Assembly (NCBI GenBank): GCA_002482005.1
Contig: DLFD01000009.1
Span: 13,635 to 77,634, forward strand
Source of the DNA: Lachnospiraceae bacterium UBA7729
Lineage (GTDB): Bacteria > Bacillota > Clostridia > Lachnospirales > Lachnospiraceae
Reading direction: 5' to 3'
DNA: 64,000 nucleotides
The stretch's first letter is position 1. Each line of letters opens with the position of its first letter. Under the pieces are notes generated by a model. It had not been told where the DNA came from. It made no database searches and saw nothing but the letters and a program-made list of their open reading frames with translations. Shown in pieces: positions 45,763 to 55,124 of the stretch. A program made the position numbers and the translations under genes.

Positions 45763-46051
45763 TCAGGTTCTTCATATGTTGAGGGGACGGCCTAAGTATA
45801 CATCGGAACTGAGGCAGATCTCCGATGTTCTTGAACTGATCAATTATTGCAAACGCACAATCGAAAGCTATCTTCAGGCCATCTTTGAGTGCTGCACATG
45901 GCTTGAGGGCTTGTTTGCCATGCAATAAAAATGCTAAAAGCCGTTTCAAAAATCTGGATTTTGTATTATCATCCCCTCAAAGTGTCAGTCGGAGATTGAT
46001 CTCCGGCAAGGGGTAAAAAGCTTTCTCTATAAGCGGAACCTGTTCTCCTTT
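45763..46051. other. Non-coding remainder after eutB relic
   Basis: An open stretch at 45778-45927 reads LRGRPKYTSELRQISDVLEL but has no ribosome binding site and no family that I recognise. A small GGAGAT/ATCTCC hairpin near 45990-46003 may be a terminator. Confidence 0.35.
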
Positions 46052-46260
46052 TCATTCCTCCCATGCGTCTGCGTAGAACCCCCTGCTTTTTTCATTTACG
46101 AGCGCCGTGTTGCGGATCTCAAAAGCGCCTGTCAACCGGATATCATCGGAAGACGATCCGATCCTGACACTCATGCTGCCCTCTTCGACGATCCAATCCA
46201 TATTCTTGTCATCATGCAGAAGGAATCCGGAAGGACAGTCATCCCGTAGCAGAGGATCAG
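46052..46260 (-). pseudogene. GH3 beta-glucosidase C-terminal scrap
   Basis: Minus strand reads GFLLHDDKNMDWIVEEGSMS, VRIGSSSDDIRLTGAFEI and ends FYADAWEE at a stop at 46052. This is the Fn3-like end of GH3 enzymes. The catalytic domains are absent. Confidence 0.65.
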
Positions 46261-46363
46261 CACATCAGGTATAGATAGTGACTCAGAATTGCAGGATGCC
46301 TGATATTGCAGCTGTACCACATAGTCGTATTGTGATATCCTACGACTATATGGAGGTAATGAT

Positions 46364-46642
46364 ATGATCCATTTACAGGAAACAATTCGTCCTTCTGCTG
46401 ATCTGCGCAATCACTACAGTGAGATATCCAGACAATGCAGAGATGACAGAGAAGCTGTCATCATAACAGTCAATGGCCGGGGTGATACGGTATCGCTGTC
46501 TTATGAAGAATACAGGAATATGAAGGCACGTCTGCAGCTGCTCGAGACACTTGCGGAGGCGGAAGAAGATGTCCGTATGGGACGTGTCGCTCCTGTCCGG
46601 GACACATTTGATGATCTGCGCAGACAGTTGAAGGGAGAATAA
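46364..46642 (+). CDS. Phd/YefM-type antitoxin
   Basis: 92 residues with GGAGG before the ATG. IRPSADLRNHYSEISRQC, AVIITVNGRGDTVSLSYEEY and the acidic-basic C-terminus fit YefM-type antitoxins. It is followed two bases later by a ParE/RelE-type gene. Confidence 0.85.
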   Translation: MIHLQETIRPSADLRNHYSEISRQCRDDREAVIITVNGRGDTVSLSYEEYRNMKARLQLLETLAEAEEDVRMGRVAPVRDTFDDLRRQLKGE

Positions 46643-46643
46643 C

Positions 46644-46946
46644 GTGCATTACAACATTATTCGCACTGATACTGCCGACGCAGGTATCCGTCAGATCGTC
46701 CTCTACATTGCCCAGAACTTCGGTACGGATGTCGCGCTTGGGAAGCTGGATCAACTGGAATCAGGTATCCTGGTTCTCGAGAGCAATTCTTATATAGGGG
46801 CGGATCCGAAATATCCTGTTGTCAACCAACTCGGCATCACAGATACCGAGGATCCCCGTTTTGTATTCCTGAAAAAGATCGGGCAGGCGAACATTATCTG
46901 CGCGAGAAGAAGGCCGAAGTACGTCGGAGGCGCAAGAGCGCTCTAG
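46644..46946 (+). CDS. ParE/RelE-type toxin
   Basis: 100 residues from GTG, with GGGAG upstream. YNIIRTDTADAGIRQIVLYI and LDQLESGILVLE match the first half of ParE/RelE toxins. The last part (FVFLKKIGQANIICARRRPK) is recognisable but ends in an unusual GGARAL, so the C-terminus may be altered. ParE-type toxins target gyrase and RelE-type toxins target ribosome-bound mRNA; I cannot decide between them. Confidence 0.75.
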   Translation: MHYNIIRTDTADAGIRQIVLYIAQNFGTDVALGKLDQLESGILVLESNSYIGADPKYPVVNQLGITDTEDPRFVFLKKIGQANIICARRRPKYVGGARAL

Positions 46947-47429
46947 GATGAGAGGCTGATGTAAGCCGGCTTTTGCGGCAGCCTGTTGCGGAAACCGTTT
47001 CCCGGATTCCTGCAGGAAAACCAGGACCAGATCCGGGACGTCTCTCCGAATGGGGTCAGGGACCAGCTATTGAACCAGCTCTCCCCCGGTTCCTCCTTCT
47101 CGACCGAAAGCCCCCGGCTCAGCCAGGCAAGATTCCCTTCCCTGCACAGAAAAGCAACCGGGGCCCTGTTTTCAAGCCGGCGACTGCAAAATAGTTGTAT
47201 TCCGAAGTCCGGATGATATCCCTGATCATTCCGGTAAATGCCGGGTCTGCCGGATCTGCATTTCTGCCGATCACATCAGGAAGTACCATGTCTTCAAGAC
47301 CTGCCTGGCCTTTCGCCATTCCGGGGCAGCAGGCTTTGATTCTCCCCACTGTTTTTTCCCCGTCCGGTGCGATCAAAAAGATCCGGTTCTCCACGAGATT
47401 ATTCGCAAAGCCCATCAGCCCGAAGGCTT
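46947..47429. other. Decayed coding sequence, unassigned
   Basis: On the minus strand about 47430-47190 is open (VENRIFLIAPDGEKTVGRIK, then MIRDIIRTSEYNYFAVAG) and looks like the end of a protein that I cannot name. Nothing else can be supported. Confidence 0.35.
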
Positions 47430-47685
47430 CCCGGACCAGCAGTCTTCCCAGCCGGCGGCTCCGGCCGTACCTTCTGACACCTGCTCGACAGGCTATGCCG
47501 GCAACTACACCTGCACTGCACCGCACTATCTGCAGATCCGCGCCGGCCGCAGCACCAGGTACAGAGTCCGTGGCCGCATCTACCCCGGAAGACGCGTATA
47601 TGTCACCTCCGTCAGCGGCGGCTGGGGCAAGGTCAGCTATAACGGTGTCACCGGATATGTAAGCATGAGCTACCTCAGAAGATAA
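47430..47685 (+). pseudogene. C-terminal bacterial SH3 domain scrap
   Basis: Plus strand reads QQSSQPAAPAVPSDTCS (linker), then APHYLQIRAGRSTRYRVRGR, YPGRRVYVTSVSGGWGKVSY and GYVSMSYLRR to the stop at 47685. This is an SH3b wall-binding domain at the end of a secreted protein. The rest of the gene is missing. Confidence 0.7.
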
Positions 47686-47756
47686 CTTCACCCGGTTTCG
47701 GCTTCTGCCCGGCTGCAGCCATTTCCGGACAGAAGCCACAGACAGAACCGATGCTT

Positions 47757-50723
47757 TCACCCCAGGTCCTGAAGCCCGAAACGGGCCTGCTCCTGGGGCG
47801 AAAGTTTTTGTTTCTCCGTCAGGTCTTCAGCCTTCCCGATCAGCTGCTTCAGGGACCAGACCGGATAACAGTATATCCCGTAGGAACCATCTTCGGATAC
47901 CTGCCCGAAATCATAGACGTTCTTTGTCTCATCGCAGTAGACCGTGCCGGAAAAACTCCGCAACGCGATCCACTCCTTCGTATCGACCAGCAGAAAGGTC
48001 CTGTCAGCCTGATACTGCGCCTTCTGTTCAAAAAGCGCCATTCCATCCCCGATCGTATGTACACCGACCGGGGCATCCTGTACAAACGGCGCATCCAGCG
48101 CCTCAAATCTTCCCAGAACTTTCCCTGTCCCGGGATCACACCGGATCACTTCATTCTGAGTCGTGAAGATAAGAAGTTCTCCATCGTAAAATACACATCC
48201 GGCGATTTCAAATCCGGAAGCTTCCATGTCGGTCACCGCTCCGGTCCCGGAATCTTTGACCGCCACAAGACCGGAGTTTCCGGACTTTTCCGTGCTTCCG
48301 TCCGCAAGATTCACCCGATACCGCTCTGCCGGGTCAACTCCGTCCGTCACGTAACAGCTCTGTCCATCCCCGGAAAGGCCGTCAAACCTCAGATCAGGAA
48401 AATCGTTCTGTGAAAATGAGAGCCTGCTTGTCCACTTGAGTTCATCTTTTTGCGGATCCACGCAAAGCAGCAGCCCCTCCCCTTTCTCATTCTGAAGGGG
48501 CACCGCGGCAAACAGCAGTTTTCCGTCTGCCTCCATAGAGTCCGTGACAGAGTAGTCCCATGGAAGACCGCTGCTGCCGTACTTTGTTCCGGAGACAACC
48601 TCAAAATCAGGGTCTCCGCCCTGTCTGATGATTCCTGCTTCCTTTCCCTGCACCACGACGTAGCTGCTCGCCCCAAGGCGAGACAGGCTGCCGGAGGCCA
48701 TCCAGGGCTTCTGGTTCGTGTGTACAAGAAGGTCTGCTTTCTCTCCAATCGGAACCTGCGAGACAAGGACCCAGTCTCCTCCTTCCCAGGGCTGAAGAAT
48801 ATCCCGCCCGTCTTCAAGACAGACGTCCGTATAATCCCGGTCAGATTCCCCGACCGAAAGGATCTTTCTGTCATATGTGGCAGAGCTCAATGTCTTTCCG
48901 TCATCCAGACTGATCTTCCAGACACTGTAGTCGGATGCAGCGGTCAGGCAGGCCGCGCCAGCATCGTCAAGGCCCGGTCCTGTTTCTGCATCCGCATCGC
49001 CAGAATCCTGGTCCGGCTCCTCATCCGGAAGCTGCAGGATGGAAATGTCCCCGGCTCCGGTTCCGTCATCCGGGTTCGCACTCCAGACGATTTTCCCGCT
49101 TTCCGGATCCAGTGCATAGAGGAAACCGGCAGCTTTTCCCTCCCCATACGACAGGATCGAGAAGATAAATTTCCCTCCGGCCTCTATCGAGCAGACCGCC
49201 GCATTCCCCATCCCGTCCTCTTCCTCTTCAGGGGCTGGAACGGAGATGACCTTGTTTTCCTCAAGATCCCACAGCATGAAAGATACTTGATTCATGTTCT
49301 CTGCCGCAAATGCTGCCCATCTTCCGTCCGGGCTTGCCGACGGGCAGAGAAACGAATTCTCACCGCTGATGCCTTCCGGGGCCAAATACTCCTTTCTGCT
49401 CCAGGTCTCTCCGTCCAGTCTCTCCAGAATAACCCCGCCTTCCGGCGGTAATGTCGAATCCTGTGTCCGGGCGAGCACAAGATCCGGCTTTTCCGTATCC
49501 TTGCCCGGGAGAACGAGCACCCCGGACGTATAGTACCTGTTTCCTGCAAATGTTTCCGACCTCTCCTCTTTTCCGTCCAGAAGACCGATCTCCGTCAGGC
49601 AGAAATGCTCCAGATCTTCCCCATTGCTGCGGATCAGGATCGATTCCCCGCCATAGGGCATGATGTATTGCTGCATGTCATCAGAAGTAAGCCAGGTATT
49701 CCCGACCGAATAGGTCTTCCGGAAAAGTTCCTCCCCGGACACACTGTCCGTCACCGCGACCTGTCCCAGTTCATCGACCGTGACCAGACGATTAACCTCT
49801 TCAAAACACCGGGCATAAAGGATCCCACTGTCCGAATAAGTCCGCACCGTCTGCAGCCTGTCCTCTCCGCTCCAGGGGTTGTCATATGACAGCGTCGAGG
49901 ATGCCAGAGCCCGGTAAAGTTCCGGGTATCGTTCGTCCCCGATCTTTTCAAGACCGGCAGCAGCTTCCAGGGCAAGCAGCCTCGCAAGTACGCCGTGACC
50001 GTCCTTTTGCTCGTTTTCCGATGCCTGAGCCAGATAAGAGCTCCGCCCCCTGATCAAGGCCTTGTTTTTGATCTCCAGCTTCCTGCTTCCGTCGATCACG
50101 ATTCCTGCGATCACGGCAAGGACCGCCATCCCCATACCCATGCGGGCAGCCAGGACCCTCATCTCATGCTGATGCAGCCGCTGCATCAGCTGGTCCAGTC
50201 CGCAGCCAAGCAGCGCGGCGGCAAGTCTGGCTGTCTCTGTCCGCTTCTGCACCTTCTTCCCTGTCTGTGATTCCGGACGAAAGTCACAGGAGAGCGGTTC
50301 TGCCGGATTCCCCTCCTCGTCCTCAAGAAGGATCGATGGTATGATCCGGCCAGGATCAATGCCATCCGCGAGAACGGTAACGACATGTTTTTTGTCGTGC
50401 GCCGTCAGGAAAAAACGGATCTCCCTCTCGACCCAGAGCGACTCCGCGGTATGAGTCGAGCAGATGACGATCAGGAAATCTGCCTCGGTGAGGACCTTCC
50501 TGATATCTTCCCCGATATCATGCGTAACAGGAAGCTCATTTTCATCCCGAAAGATTCTTCCGATCCGCTTTATCCCGGTCTGGCGCCTGATTTCCTTCGG
50601 AATCCGGAAATGTTCCAGTCTCCGCTGTACCTCCCTGGCCACAGCTGTATCGGCTTCCGCATGCCGGTAGGAGATAAATGCGCGGCATCTTTCCTGCTTC
50701 TCTGGTGCAAAGCCACTCGTCAT
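47757..50723 (-). CDS. TIR domain - membrane helix - beta-propeller protein
   Basis: Start ATG at 50723 with GAGGAG upstream; 988 residues. Residues about 10-130 are a TIR domain (RAFISYRHAEAD, RIFRDENELP, FLIVICSTHTAESLWVEREI, the last with the Trp-x-x-Glu of NAD-cleaving TIRs). About 190-212 is a single membrane helix (MGMGMAVLAVIAGIVI). The remainder is a large repeat domain rich in DG and Trp motifs, consistent with a PQQ/WD-type propeller and probably extracellular. The layout suggests a sensor outside and a TIR effector inside, but signalling has not been shown. Single gene, no partner nearby. Confidence 0.85.
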   Translation of the reverse strand: MTSGFAPEKQERCRAFISYRHAEADTAVAREVQRRLEHFRIPKEIRRQTGIKRIGRIFRDENELPVTHDIGEDIRKVLTEADFLIVICSTHTAESLWVEREIRFFLTAHDKKHVVTVLADGIDPGRIIPSILLEDEEGNPAEPLSCDFRPESQTGKKVQKRTETARLAAALLGCGLDQLMQRLHQHEMRVLAARMGMGMAVLAVIAGIVIDGSRKLEIKNKALIRGRSSYLAQASENEQKDGHGVLARLLALEAAAGLEKIGDERYPELYRALASSTLSYDNPWSGEDRLQTVRTYSDSGILYARCFEEVNRLVTVDELGQVAVTDSVSGEELFRKTYSVGNTWLTSDDMQQYIMPYGGESILIRSNGEDLEHFCLTEIGLLDGKEERSETFAGNRYYTSGVLVLPGKDTEKPDLVLARTQDSTLPPEGGVILERLDGETWSRKEYLAPEGISGENSFLCPSASPDGRWAAFAAENMNQVSFMLWDLEENKVISVPAPEEEEDGMGNAAVCSIEAGGKFIFSILSYGEGKAAGFLYALDPESGKIVWSANPDDGTGAGDISILQLPDEEPDQDSGDADAETGPGLDDAGAACLTAASDYSVWKISLDDGKTLSSATYDRKILSVGESDRDYTDVCLEDGRDILQPWEGGDWVLVSQVPIGEKADLLVHTNQKPWMASGSLSRLGASSYVVVQGKEAGIIRQGGDPDFEVVSGTKYGSSGLPWDYSVTDSMEADGKLLFAAVPLQNEKGEGLLLCVDPQKDELKWTSRLSFSQNDFPDLRFDGLSGDGQSCYVTDGVDPAERYRVNLADGSTEKSGNSGLVAVKDSGTGAVTDMEASGFEIAGCVFYDGELLIFTTQNEVIRCDPGTGKVLGRFEALDAPFVQDAPVGVHTIGDGMALFEQKAQYQADRTFLLVDTKEWIALRSFSGTVYCDETKNVYDFGQVSEDGSYGIYCYPVWSLKQLIGKAEDLTEKQKLSPQEQARFGLQDLG

Positions 50724-50811
50724 ACTGCTGCTCCTCACTGTTATACGGGCTTATCGCCTGTTCTGCTTTCTCCCCTCATCATCGTACTACAGCTATTTGA
50801 AATTAACAATG

Positions 50812-50837
50812 CGGGCCGGACATTCCTGTCCGGCCCG
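50812..50837. repeat. Perfect 11-bp GC-rich hairpin upstream of the TIR gene
   Basis: CGGGCCGGACA and TGTCCGGCCCG pair perfectly around TTCC. Without a T-run on the plus strand; on the minus strand it is followed by an AT-rich stretch. Probably a terminator for the upstream side. Confidence 0.55.
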
Positions 50838-50850
50838 TGATATCTACTGT

Positions 50851-50935
50851 TGAATAAATGAAGGGGCTGTGCAGCAGGGCTACACCATCGTTCCCCTCAA
50901 GGTCTATTTCAAGGGATCTCCTGCCAAAGCCAGCA
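50851..50935 (+). pseudogene. smpB: SmpB fragment
   Basis: The frame reads AVQQGYTIVPLKVYFKGSPAKA. GYTIVPLKVYFK is a highly conserved SmpB segment. Only about 22 codons remain, with no start and no C-terminal tail. A functional smpB must exist elsewhere. Confidence 0.6.
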
Positions 50936-50977
50936 GAGCCAGTAACGACCTGTAAGGATGATAACAGATTAATTTAT

Positions 50978-51006
50978 GGGCTGCCCCGTGGGCGGCTCAT
51001 TTTTTT
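50978..51006 (+). terminator. Rho-independent terminator
   Basis: GGGCTGCCC and GGGCGGCTC pair (two G-U) around a 3-base loop, followed by ATTTTTTTAC. It lies between the SmpB fragment and the ABC importer operon. Confidence 0.8.
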
Positions 51007-51165
51007 ACATATGATTTACGGGAAATTTATATGAACTATTTCTTCCTGTGATAGCTTCGATGCGGTGGAAAAAACATCCTGGATGAAGAAACATCCTGGA
51101 TGGGAAACATTTAATAAACAGAAACATTCCGCCGCAGAAGATGACCAATAATTCAGGAGGAAAAC

Positions 51166-52251
51166 ATGAAGAAGAGAATCTACGCAGCCGCTGCCGTTAT
51201 CCTTTCCGCAGCTATGAGCATGGGACTTGCAGCTGTCACATTTGCAGATGACGGCGACTTGAACAGCAAGACGCTCGACGAGATCACCGCCGCCGCCAAG
51301 GAAGAGGGCGACATCCAGTCCGTCGGCATGCCGGACAACTGGGCAAACTGGGGCAATGCATGGGCTGCGATCAAGGACCAGTATGGCATCACCCACACAG
51401 ACGCAGATATGTCCTCGTCCGAAGAGCTGCAGATGTTCGCGACAGAAGGAGAGAACGGAACAAAGGATATCGGAGACGTAGGACAGGCATTTGGCCCGCA
51501 GGCGATCGAGCAGGATCTGGTACAGGGCTATAAGACCTCTTACTGGGACGCCGTTCCGGACTGGGCCAAGGGAGAGGATGGAAAATGGATGATCGCCTAC
51601 ACGGGCGCTACCACTTTCCTGACCAACACGGACCTGGTAAAGGAAGCCCCGACATCCTGGGCTGACGTCAAGGACGGCGACTACAAGGTCTCCATCGGCG
51701 ATATCAACGGTGCTACCGCTCAGGCAGCCATCGTCGCTTCCAACTTCGCCTTCGGCGGAGATTTGGACAACCTGGACCCGGCATTTGAATTCTGGACCCA
51801 GATGGCAGGCGACGGCAGGATCAACTCCGTCGATATCACACAGCAGAACTTCGAGACGGGCGAGGTCCCCATGGGGGTCATCTGGAGCTTCAACGCAGTC
51901 ACATACGCAAATGCCATCACCCAGTATAAGATGCAGTACAACATCCCCAGCGACGGCGCCATCCTGTCCGGATATGCATCCGTCATCAACAAGTACGCAC
52001 CTCATCCGAACGCAGCTGCCCTTGCGCGTGAATACTTCTTCAGCGATGAAGGACAGGCTAATCTGGCTGCCGCAGGCGGAATCCCGACCAGAACAGACGT
52101 AGAGATCCCGGAAGACGTACAGAACGCTTCCTTCCACACGGAAGATTACGCCAACGCAAAGCCCATGGAAGACACCGACGCTTACACGGCTGCATGCGAG
52201 AAGATCGTCGAGAGATGGCAGAACGAGATCGTTCCGCTGCTGGCCCAGTAA
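51166..52251 (+). CDS. Extracellular solute-binding protein (iron/polyamine type)
   Basis: 361 residues, AGGAGG upstream, signal peptide MKKRIYAAAAVILSAAMSMG with cleavage after FADD-type site. No lipobox. GMPDNWANWGNAWAAIKDQY, then IGDVGQAFGPQAIEQDLVQG fit the SBP_bac_6/PotD-FbpA group. First gene of a complete importer; ligand unknown (ferric iron, polyamine or phosphonate-like). Confidence 0.88.
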   Translation: MKKRIYAAAAVILSAAMSMGLAAVTFADDGDLNSKTLDEITAAAKEEGDIQSVGMPDNWANWGNAWAAIKDQYGITHTDADMSSSEELQMFATEGENGTKDIGDVGQAFGPQAIEQDLVQGYKTSYWDAVPDWAKGEDGKWMIAYTGATTFLTNTDLVKEAPTSWADVKDGDYKVSIGDINGATAQAAIVASNFAFGGDLDNLDPAFEFWTQMAGDGRINSVDITQQNFETGEVPMGVIWSFNAVTYANAITQYKMQYNIPSDGAILSGYASVINKYAPHPNAAALAREYFFSDEGQANLAAAGGIPTRTDVEIPEDVQNASFHTEDYANAKPMEDTDAYTAACEKIVERWQNEIVPLLAQ

Positions 52252-52311
52252 TCAAAGTAATCGAAGTAATCTGAGTAATCTGAGTAATCACAGTAAACGC
52301 AGTAAACGCAG
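52249..52311 (+). repeat. Seven tandem 9-bp units, each starting with an in-frame TAA
   Basis: Units are TAATCAAAG, TAATCGAAG, TAATCTGAG (twice), TAATCACAG and TAAACGCAG (twice). The first TAA is the stop codon of the binding-protein gene, so seven stop codons follow in frame. Degenerate units suggest old slippage expansion. Confidence 0.9.
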
Positions 52312-52352
52312 GATAATTGAGCGGCCCTTTCCATACAAGGAGGATCGCATCC

Positions 52353-52388
52353 CGAAAAGTCATGTCACGATCGCGGCATGACTTTTCG
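52353..52388 (+). promoter_or_regulatory. 12-bp perfect hairpin between binding protein and permease genes
   Basis: CGAAAAGTCATG (52353-52364) and CATGACTTTTCG (52377-52388) enclose a 12-base loop and no T-run. Probably a 3' stabiliser or partial terminator that raises binding-protein expression over that of the permeases. Confidence 0.6.
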
Positions 52389-52401
52389 TATAGGAAATAT
52401 T

Positions 52402-53253
52402 ATGAAGAAAAAAAGATCCATTTATCTCCTTGCCCTGCTCCCTTTTCTGGTCCTGACTGTCATGTACGAGATCATTCCCCTGATCGGAGTGGTCATCAGC
52501 AGCTTCATTTCCGATGAAAATGGGGCGGTCACCGCCGCCAACTATGGGACGGTGTTTTCAAAGCTTCTTTATCAGAAGGCTATGCAGAACAGCCTGAAGA
52601 TATCCACCCTTTCTTCGCTGGCCGGCATCCTGATCGCCTTTCTTGGGGCCAGGTCCTACTATGAAAAAAGAGGAAAACTGGGTCAGATCTTCATGACCAT
52701 CCTCAACATGGTCTCCAATTTCGCCGGCATCCCGCTGGCCTTTGCCTACATGATCCTGCTTGGAAATGCGGGCGTCATGGTCCAGCTGGGGCGGAAGATG
52801 GGCATAGATGCCCTTGCCAATTTCAACCTTTATTCGTCAAATGGCATGACTTTCATGTACATCTACTTCCAGATACCGCTGGCCACCCTGCTCTTGATCC
52901 CGGCCTTTGACGGCATCCGCAAGGAATGGCAGGAGGCGGCCCTGCTTCTGGGGGCGGGAAAGGGCACCTTCTGGCTCAAGGTCGGAATCCCGGTCCTCAT
53001 GCCTTCCATCCTGAGCACCTTCAGCGTTCTTTTTGCAAATGCACTTGCGGCATATGCAACTGCCTATGCCCTGATGATGAACATGCTTCCCCTTCTTCCC
53101 ATCCAGATCGCCGGCTGCTTCGTCGGTGATGTAAAGATGCAGAGAGGACTTGGCGGAGCTCTGTCTGTGGTCATGATGCTGATGATGGTGGTCATGATCT
53201 TCATCACCAATACCATAAGCAGGAGATTCCAGAAAGGAGAGGCTGTAAAATGA
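52402..53253 (+). CDS. ABC importer permease 1
   Basis: ATG at 52402 preceded by TAGGAA; an ATG at 52378 is possible but is inside the hairpin. 283 residues, six membrane helices, and EAA loop KEWQEAALLLGAGKGTFWLK. Overlaps the next permease gene by four bases. Confidence 0.88.
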   Translation: MKKKRSIYLLALLPFLVLTVMYEIIPLIGVVISSFISDENGAVTAANYGTVFSKLLYQKAMQNSLKISTLSSLAGILIAFLGARSYYEKRGKLGQIFMTILNMVSNFAGIPLAFAYMILLGNAGVMVQLGRKMGIDALANFNLYSSNGMTFMYIYFQIPLATLLLIPAFDGIRKEWQEAALLLGAGKGTFWLKVGIPVLMPSILSTFSVLFANALAAYATAYALMMNMLPLLPIQIAGCFVGDVKMQRGLGGALSVVMMLMMVVMIFITNTISRRFQKGEAVK

Positions 53254-54047
53254 AAAAGAGAAAAGGCCTCAGCACCGTCTTTATCGTCATCGTCCTGATC
53301 TGGCTCCTGGTCCCCCTCCTGGTCTCACTGATCTACTCTCTGTTTGAGAACTGGGCCGGAATCGTGCCCAAAGGCTTCACCCTTCAGGCATATGCTTCGG
53401 TTCTGACGGACCCTCAGTTCGGCAAGGCTCTCCTTGACACGGTCCTGATCTGCATCGTGCCCATCCTTCTCACAAATGTCATCGTGCTTCTGGCTCTCTT
53501 CGTGGTCACGGCCTATTTCCCCAGGCTTGAGAAATATGTGCAGATCATCTGCATGGTCCCCTATACGGTCCAGGGCGTCATCCTTTCTGTCAGTATCCTT
53601 TCCCTCTATGTAGGCGGAAAAGGCTTTTTCGCCAGCAGGGTGGTCATGCTGACCGGAGCCTACTGCATCATCATCCTTCCCTACGTCTACCAGGGAATCC
53701 GCAACAGCATGCGGTCCGTCAACATGCCCATGCTGCTGGACGCCGCCCAGATGCTGGGCTGCTCCAGGATAGAAGCCTTCTTCAAGGTGGTCGTTCCCAA
53801 CATCATGTCGGGAATCATCGTGTCGTCTTTGCTTGCGGTCGGCATCATTTTCGGGGACTATGTCCTCATCCGCAACCTGGCAGGCTCTACGGTGACCAAT
53901 CTGCAAATGTACCTCTACCAGGTCATGAAGGCGGACAGCAGAAAATCCAGTGCTACATTTATCCTGATCATGCTGGTCATGTTCCTGATCACGACCGTGG
54001 TGCTGGTCCTCAAGGCGAAAAATGACAAAGGGAAGAAGGAGAGATGA
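53250..54047 (+). CDS. ABC importer permease 2
   Basis: 265 residues with the EAA loop LLDAAQMLGCSRIEAFFKVV and six membrane helices. Part of the same four-gene operon. Confidence 0.9.
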   Translation: MKKRKGLSTVFIVIVLIWLLVPLLVSLIYSLFENWAGIVPKGFTLQAYASVLTDPQFGKALLDTVLICIVPILLTNVIVLLALFVVTAYFPRLEKYVQIICMVPYTVQGVILSVSILSLYVGGKGFFASRVVMLTGAYCIIILPYVYQGIRNSMRSVNMPMLLDAAQMLGCSRIEAFFKVVVPNIMSGIIVSSLLAVGIIFGDYVLIRNLAGSTVTNLQMYLYQVMKADSRKSSATFILIMLVMFLITTVVLVLKAKNDKGKKER

Positions 54048-54048
54048 C

Positions 54049-55086
54049 ATGGCTGAATATATCCGTTTTGAACATATCTGCAAGAATTTCGGAGAAAAAA
54101 AGGTCCTGAAGGACATAGACCTTGGGATCGAAAAAGGAGAGCTGGTCACTTTGCTGGGGCCTTCCGGATGCGGAAAAAGTACTCTGCTCAGGATCCTGTC
54201 CGGCCTTGAGGACGCTACATCCGGCAAGGTATACCTGGACGGGAAGGACATCACCAATGTGGCTCCCCAGAACAGGGACATAGGCATGGTCTTTCAGCAC
54301 TACAGCCTCTTCCCCAACATGAACGTCAGGCAGAACGTGGCATTCGGCCTGAAAAAGAAGGGGATAGCCAAGGATGAGATCAGAGAGGCAGTGGACCGCA
54401 TGATCGACATCGTAGGTCTGTCGGAAAATGCCGACCAGTATCCTTCTCAGCTTTCCGGAGGCCAGCAGCAGAGGGCGGCCCTGGCAAGGGCCCTTGTAAC
54501 CAAACCCAAGGTGCTGCTTCTGGACGAGCCCCTTTCCGCCATAGACGCCCTGCTTCGGCATTCCCTGCAGGTGGAGATCCGCAGGATCCAGAAGGAGCTC
54601 AACATTACGGCAGTCTTCGTCACCCACGACCAGGAGGAAGCCATGGTCATGAGCGACCGCATCAACCTCATGCACGACGGAAAGATCGAGCAGTCGGCAA
54701 GGCCCATCGACCTTTACACAAATCCCCAGTCAAAGTTCGCGGCTACATTCATAGGCCACTACAACGTACTTGCGACAGAAAAATTTGTCAGCATCATGAC
54801 GGGTCAAAGACCGGTCGGGAAAGACCTCTCGAGAAGCCAGACCATAGCCTTCCGGCCGGAGATCATAGGGATCAGCAAATCGGCTCCTGCAAATGTACCT
54901 GCGGATGTCTATCTTCTGAAGGGGAAGGTGAGCATGAGCCTGCCGCACGGAAACTTCCTCAGGTACAATATCAGTTGCGGACAGACTCAGATAGATGTGG
55001 ACACCCTTTTCAACAGGGACAAGCTTTACGAGGACGGGGCAGAAGTCTATCTGCAGATCCCGGCAGAGTCCTGCATACTCTTCTGA
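54049..55086 (+). CDS. PotA/FbpC-type ABC importer ATPase
   Basis: ATG at 54049 with GGAGAG upstream. 345 residues. Walker A GPSGCGKST, signature LSGGQQQR, Walker B LLLDEPLSAID, H-loop VTHDQEEA. C-terminal TOBE-like domain (from about 235) as in PotA/FbpC. Overall order SBP-permease-permease-ATPase is that of ferric, sulfate or polyamine importers. Confidence 0.92.
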   Translation: MAEYIRFEHICKNFGEKKVLKDIDLGIEKGELVTLLGPSGCGKSTLLRILSGLEDATSGKVYLDGKDITNVAPQNRDIGMVFQHYSLFPNMNVRQNVAFGLKKKGIAKDEIREAVDRMIDIVGLSENADQYPSQLSGGQQQRAALARALVTKPKVLLLDEPLSAIDALLRHSLQVEIRRIQKELNITAVFVTHDQEEAMVMSDRINLMHDGKIEQSARPIDLYTNPQSKFAATFIGHYNVLATEKFVSIMTGQRPVGKDLSRSQTIAFRPEIIGISKSAPANVPADVYLLKGKVSMSLPHGNFLRYNISCGQTQIDVDTLFNRDKLYEDGAEVYLQIPAESCILF

Positions 55087-55124
55087 AGATAAAGAACTTC
55101 CTGCAAACCGATAAAGTCAGCCTC

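Noticed and set aside
47119..47760. 213-residue minus-strand open frame
   Set aside because: It is Ala/Gly/Arg-rich antisense to a clear SH3 domain on the plus strand, and has no ribosome binding site.
48450..49451. 333-residue plus-strand open frame
   Set aside because: It is antisense to the TIR-propeller gene, whose frame has domains and a good start.
52249..52311. CRISPR-like array
   Set aside because: Units are 9 bp and contiguous, with no spacers.
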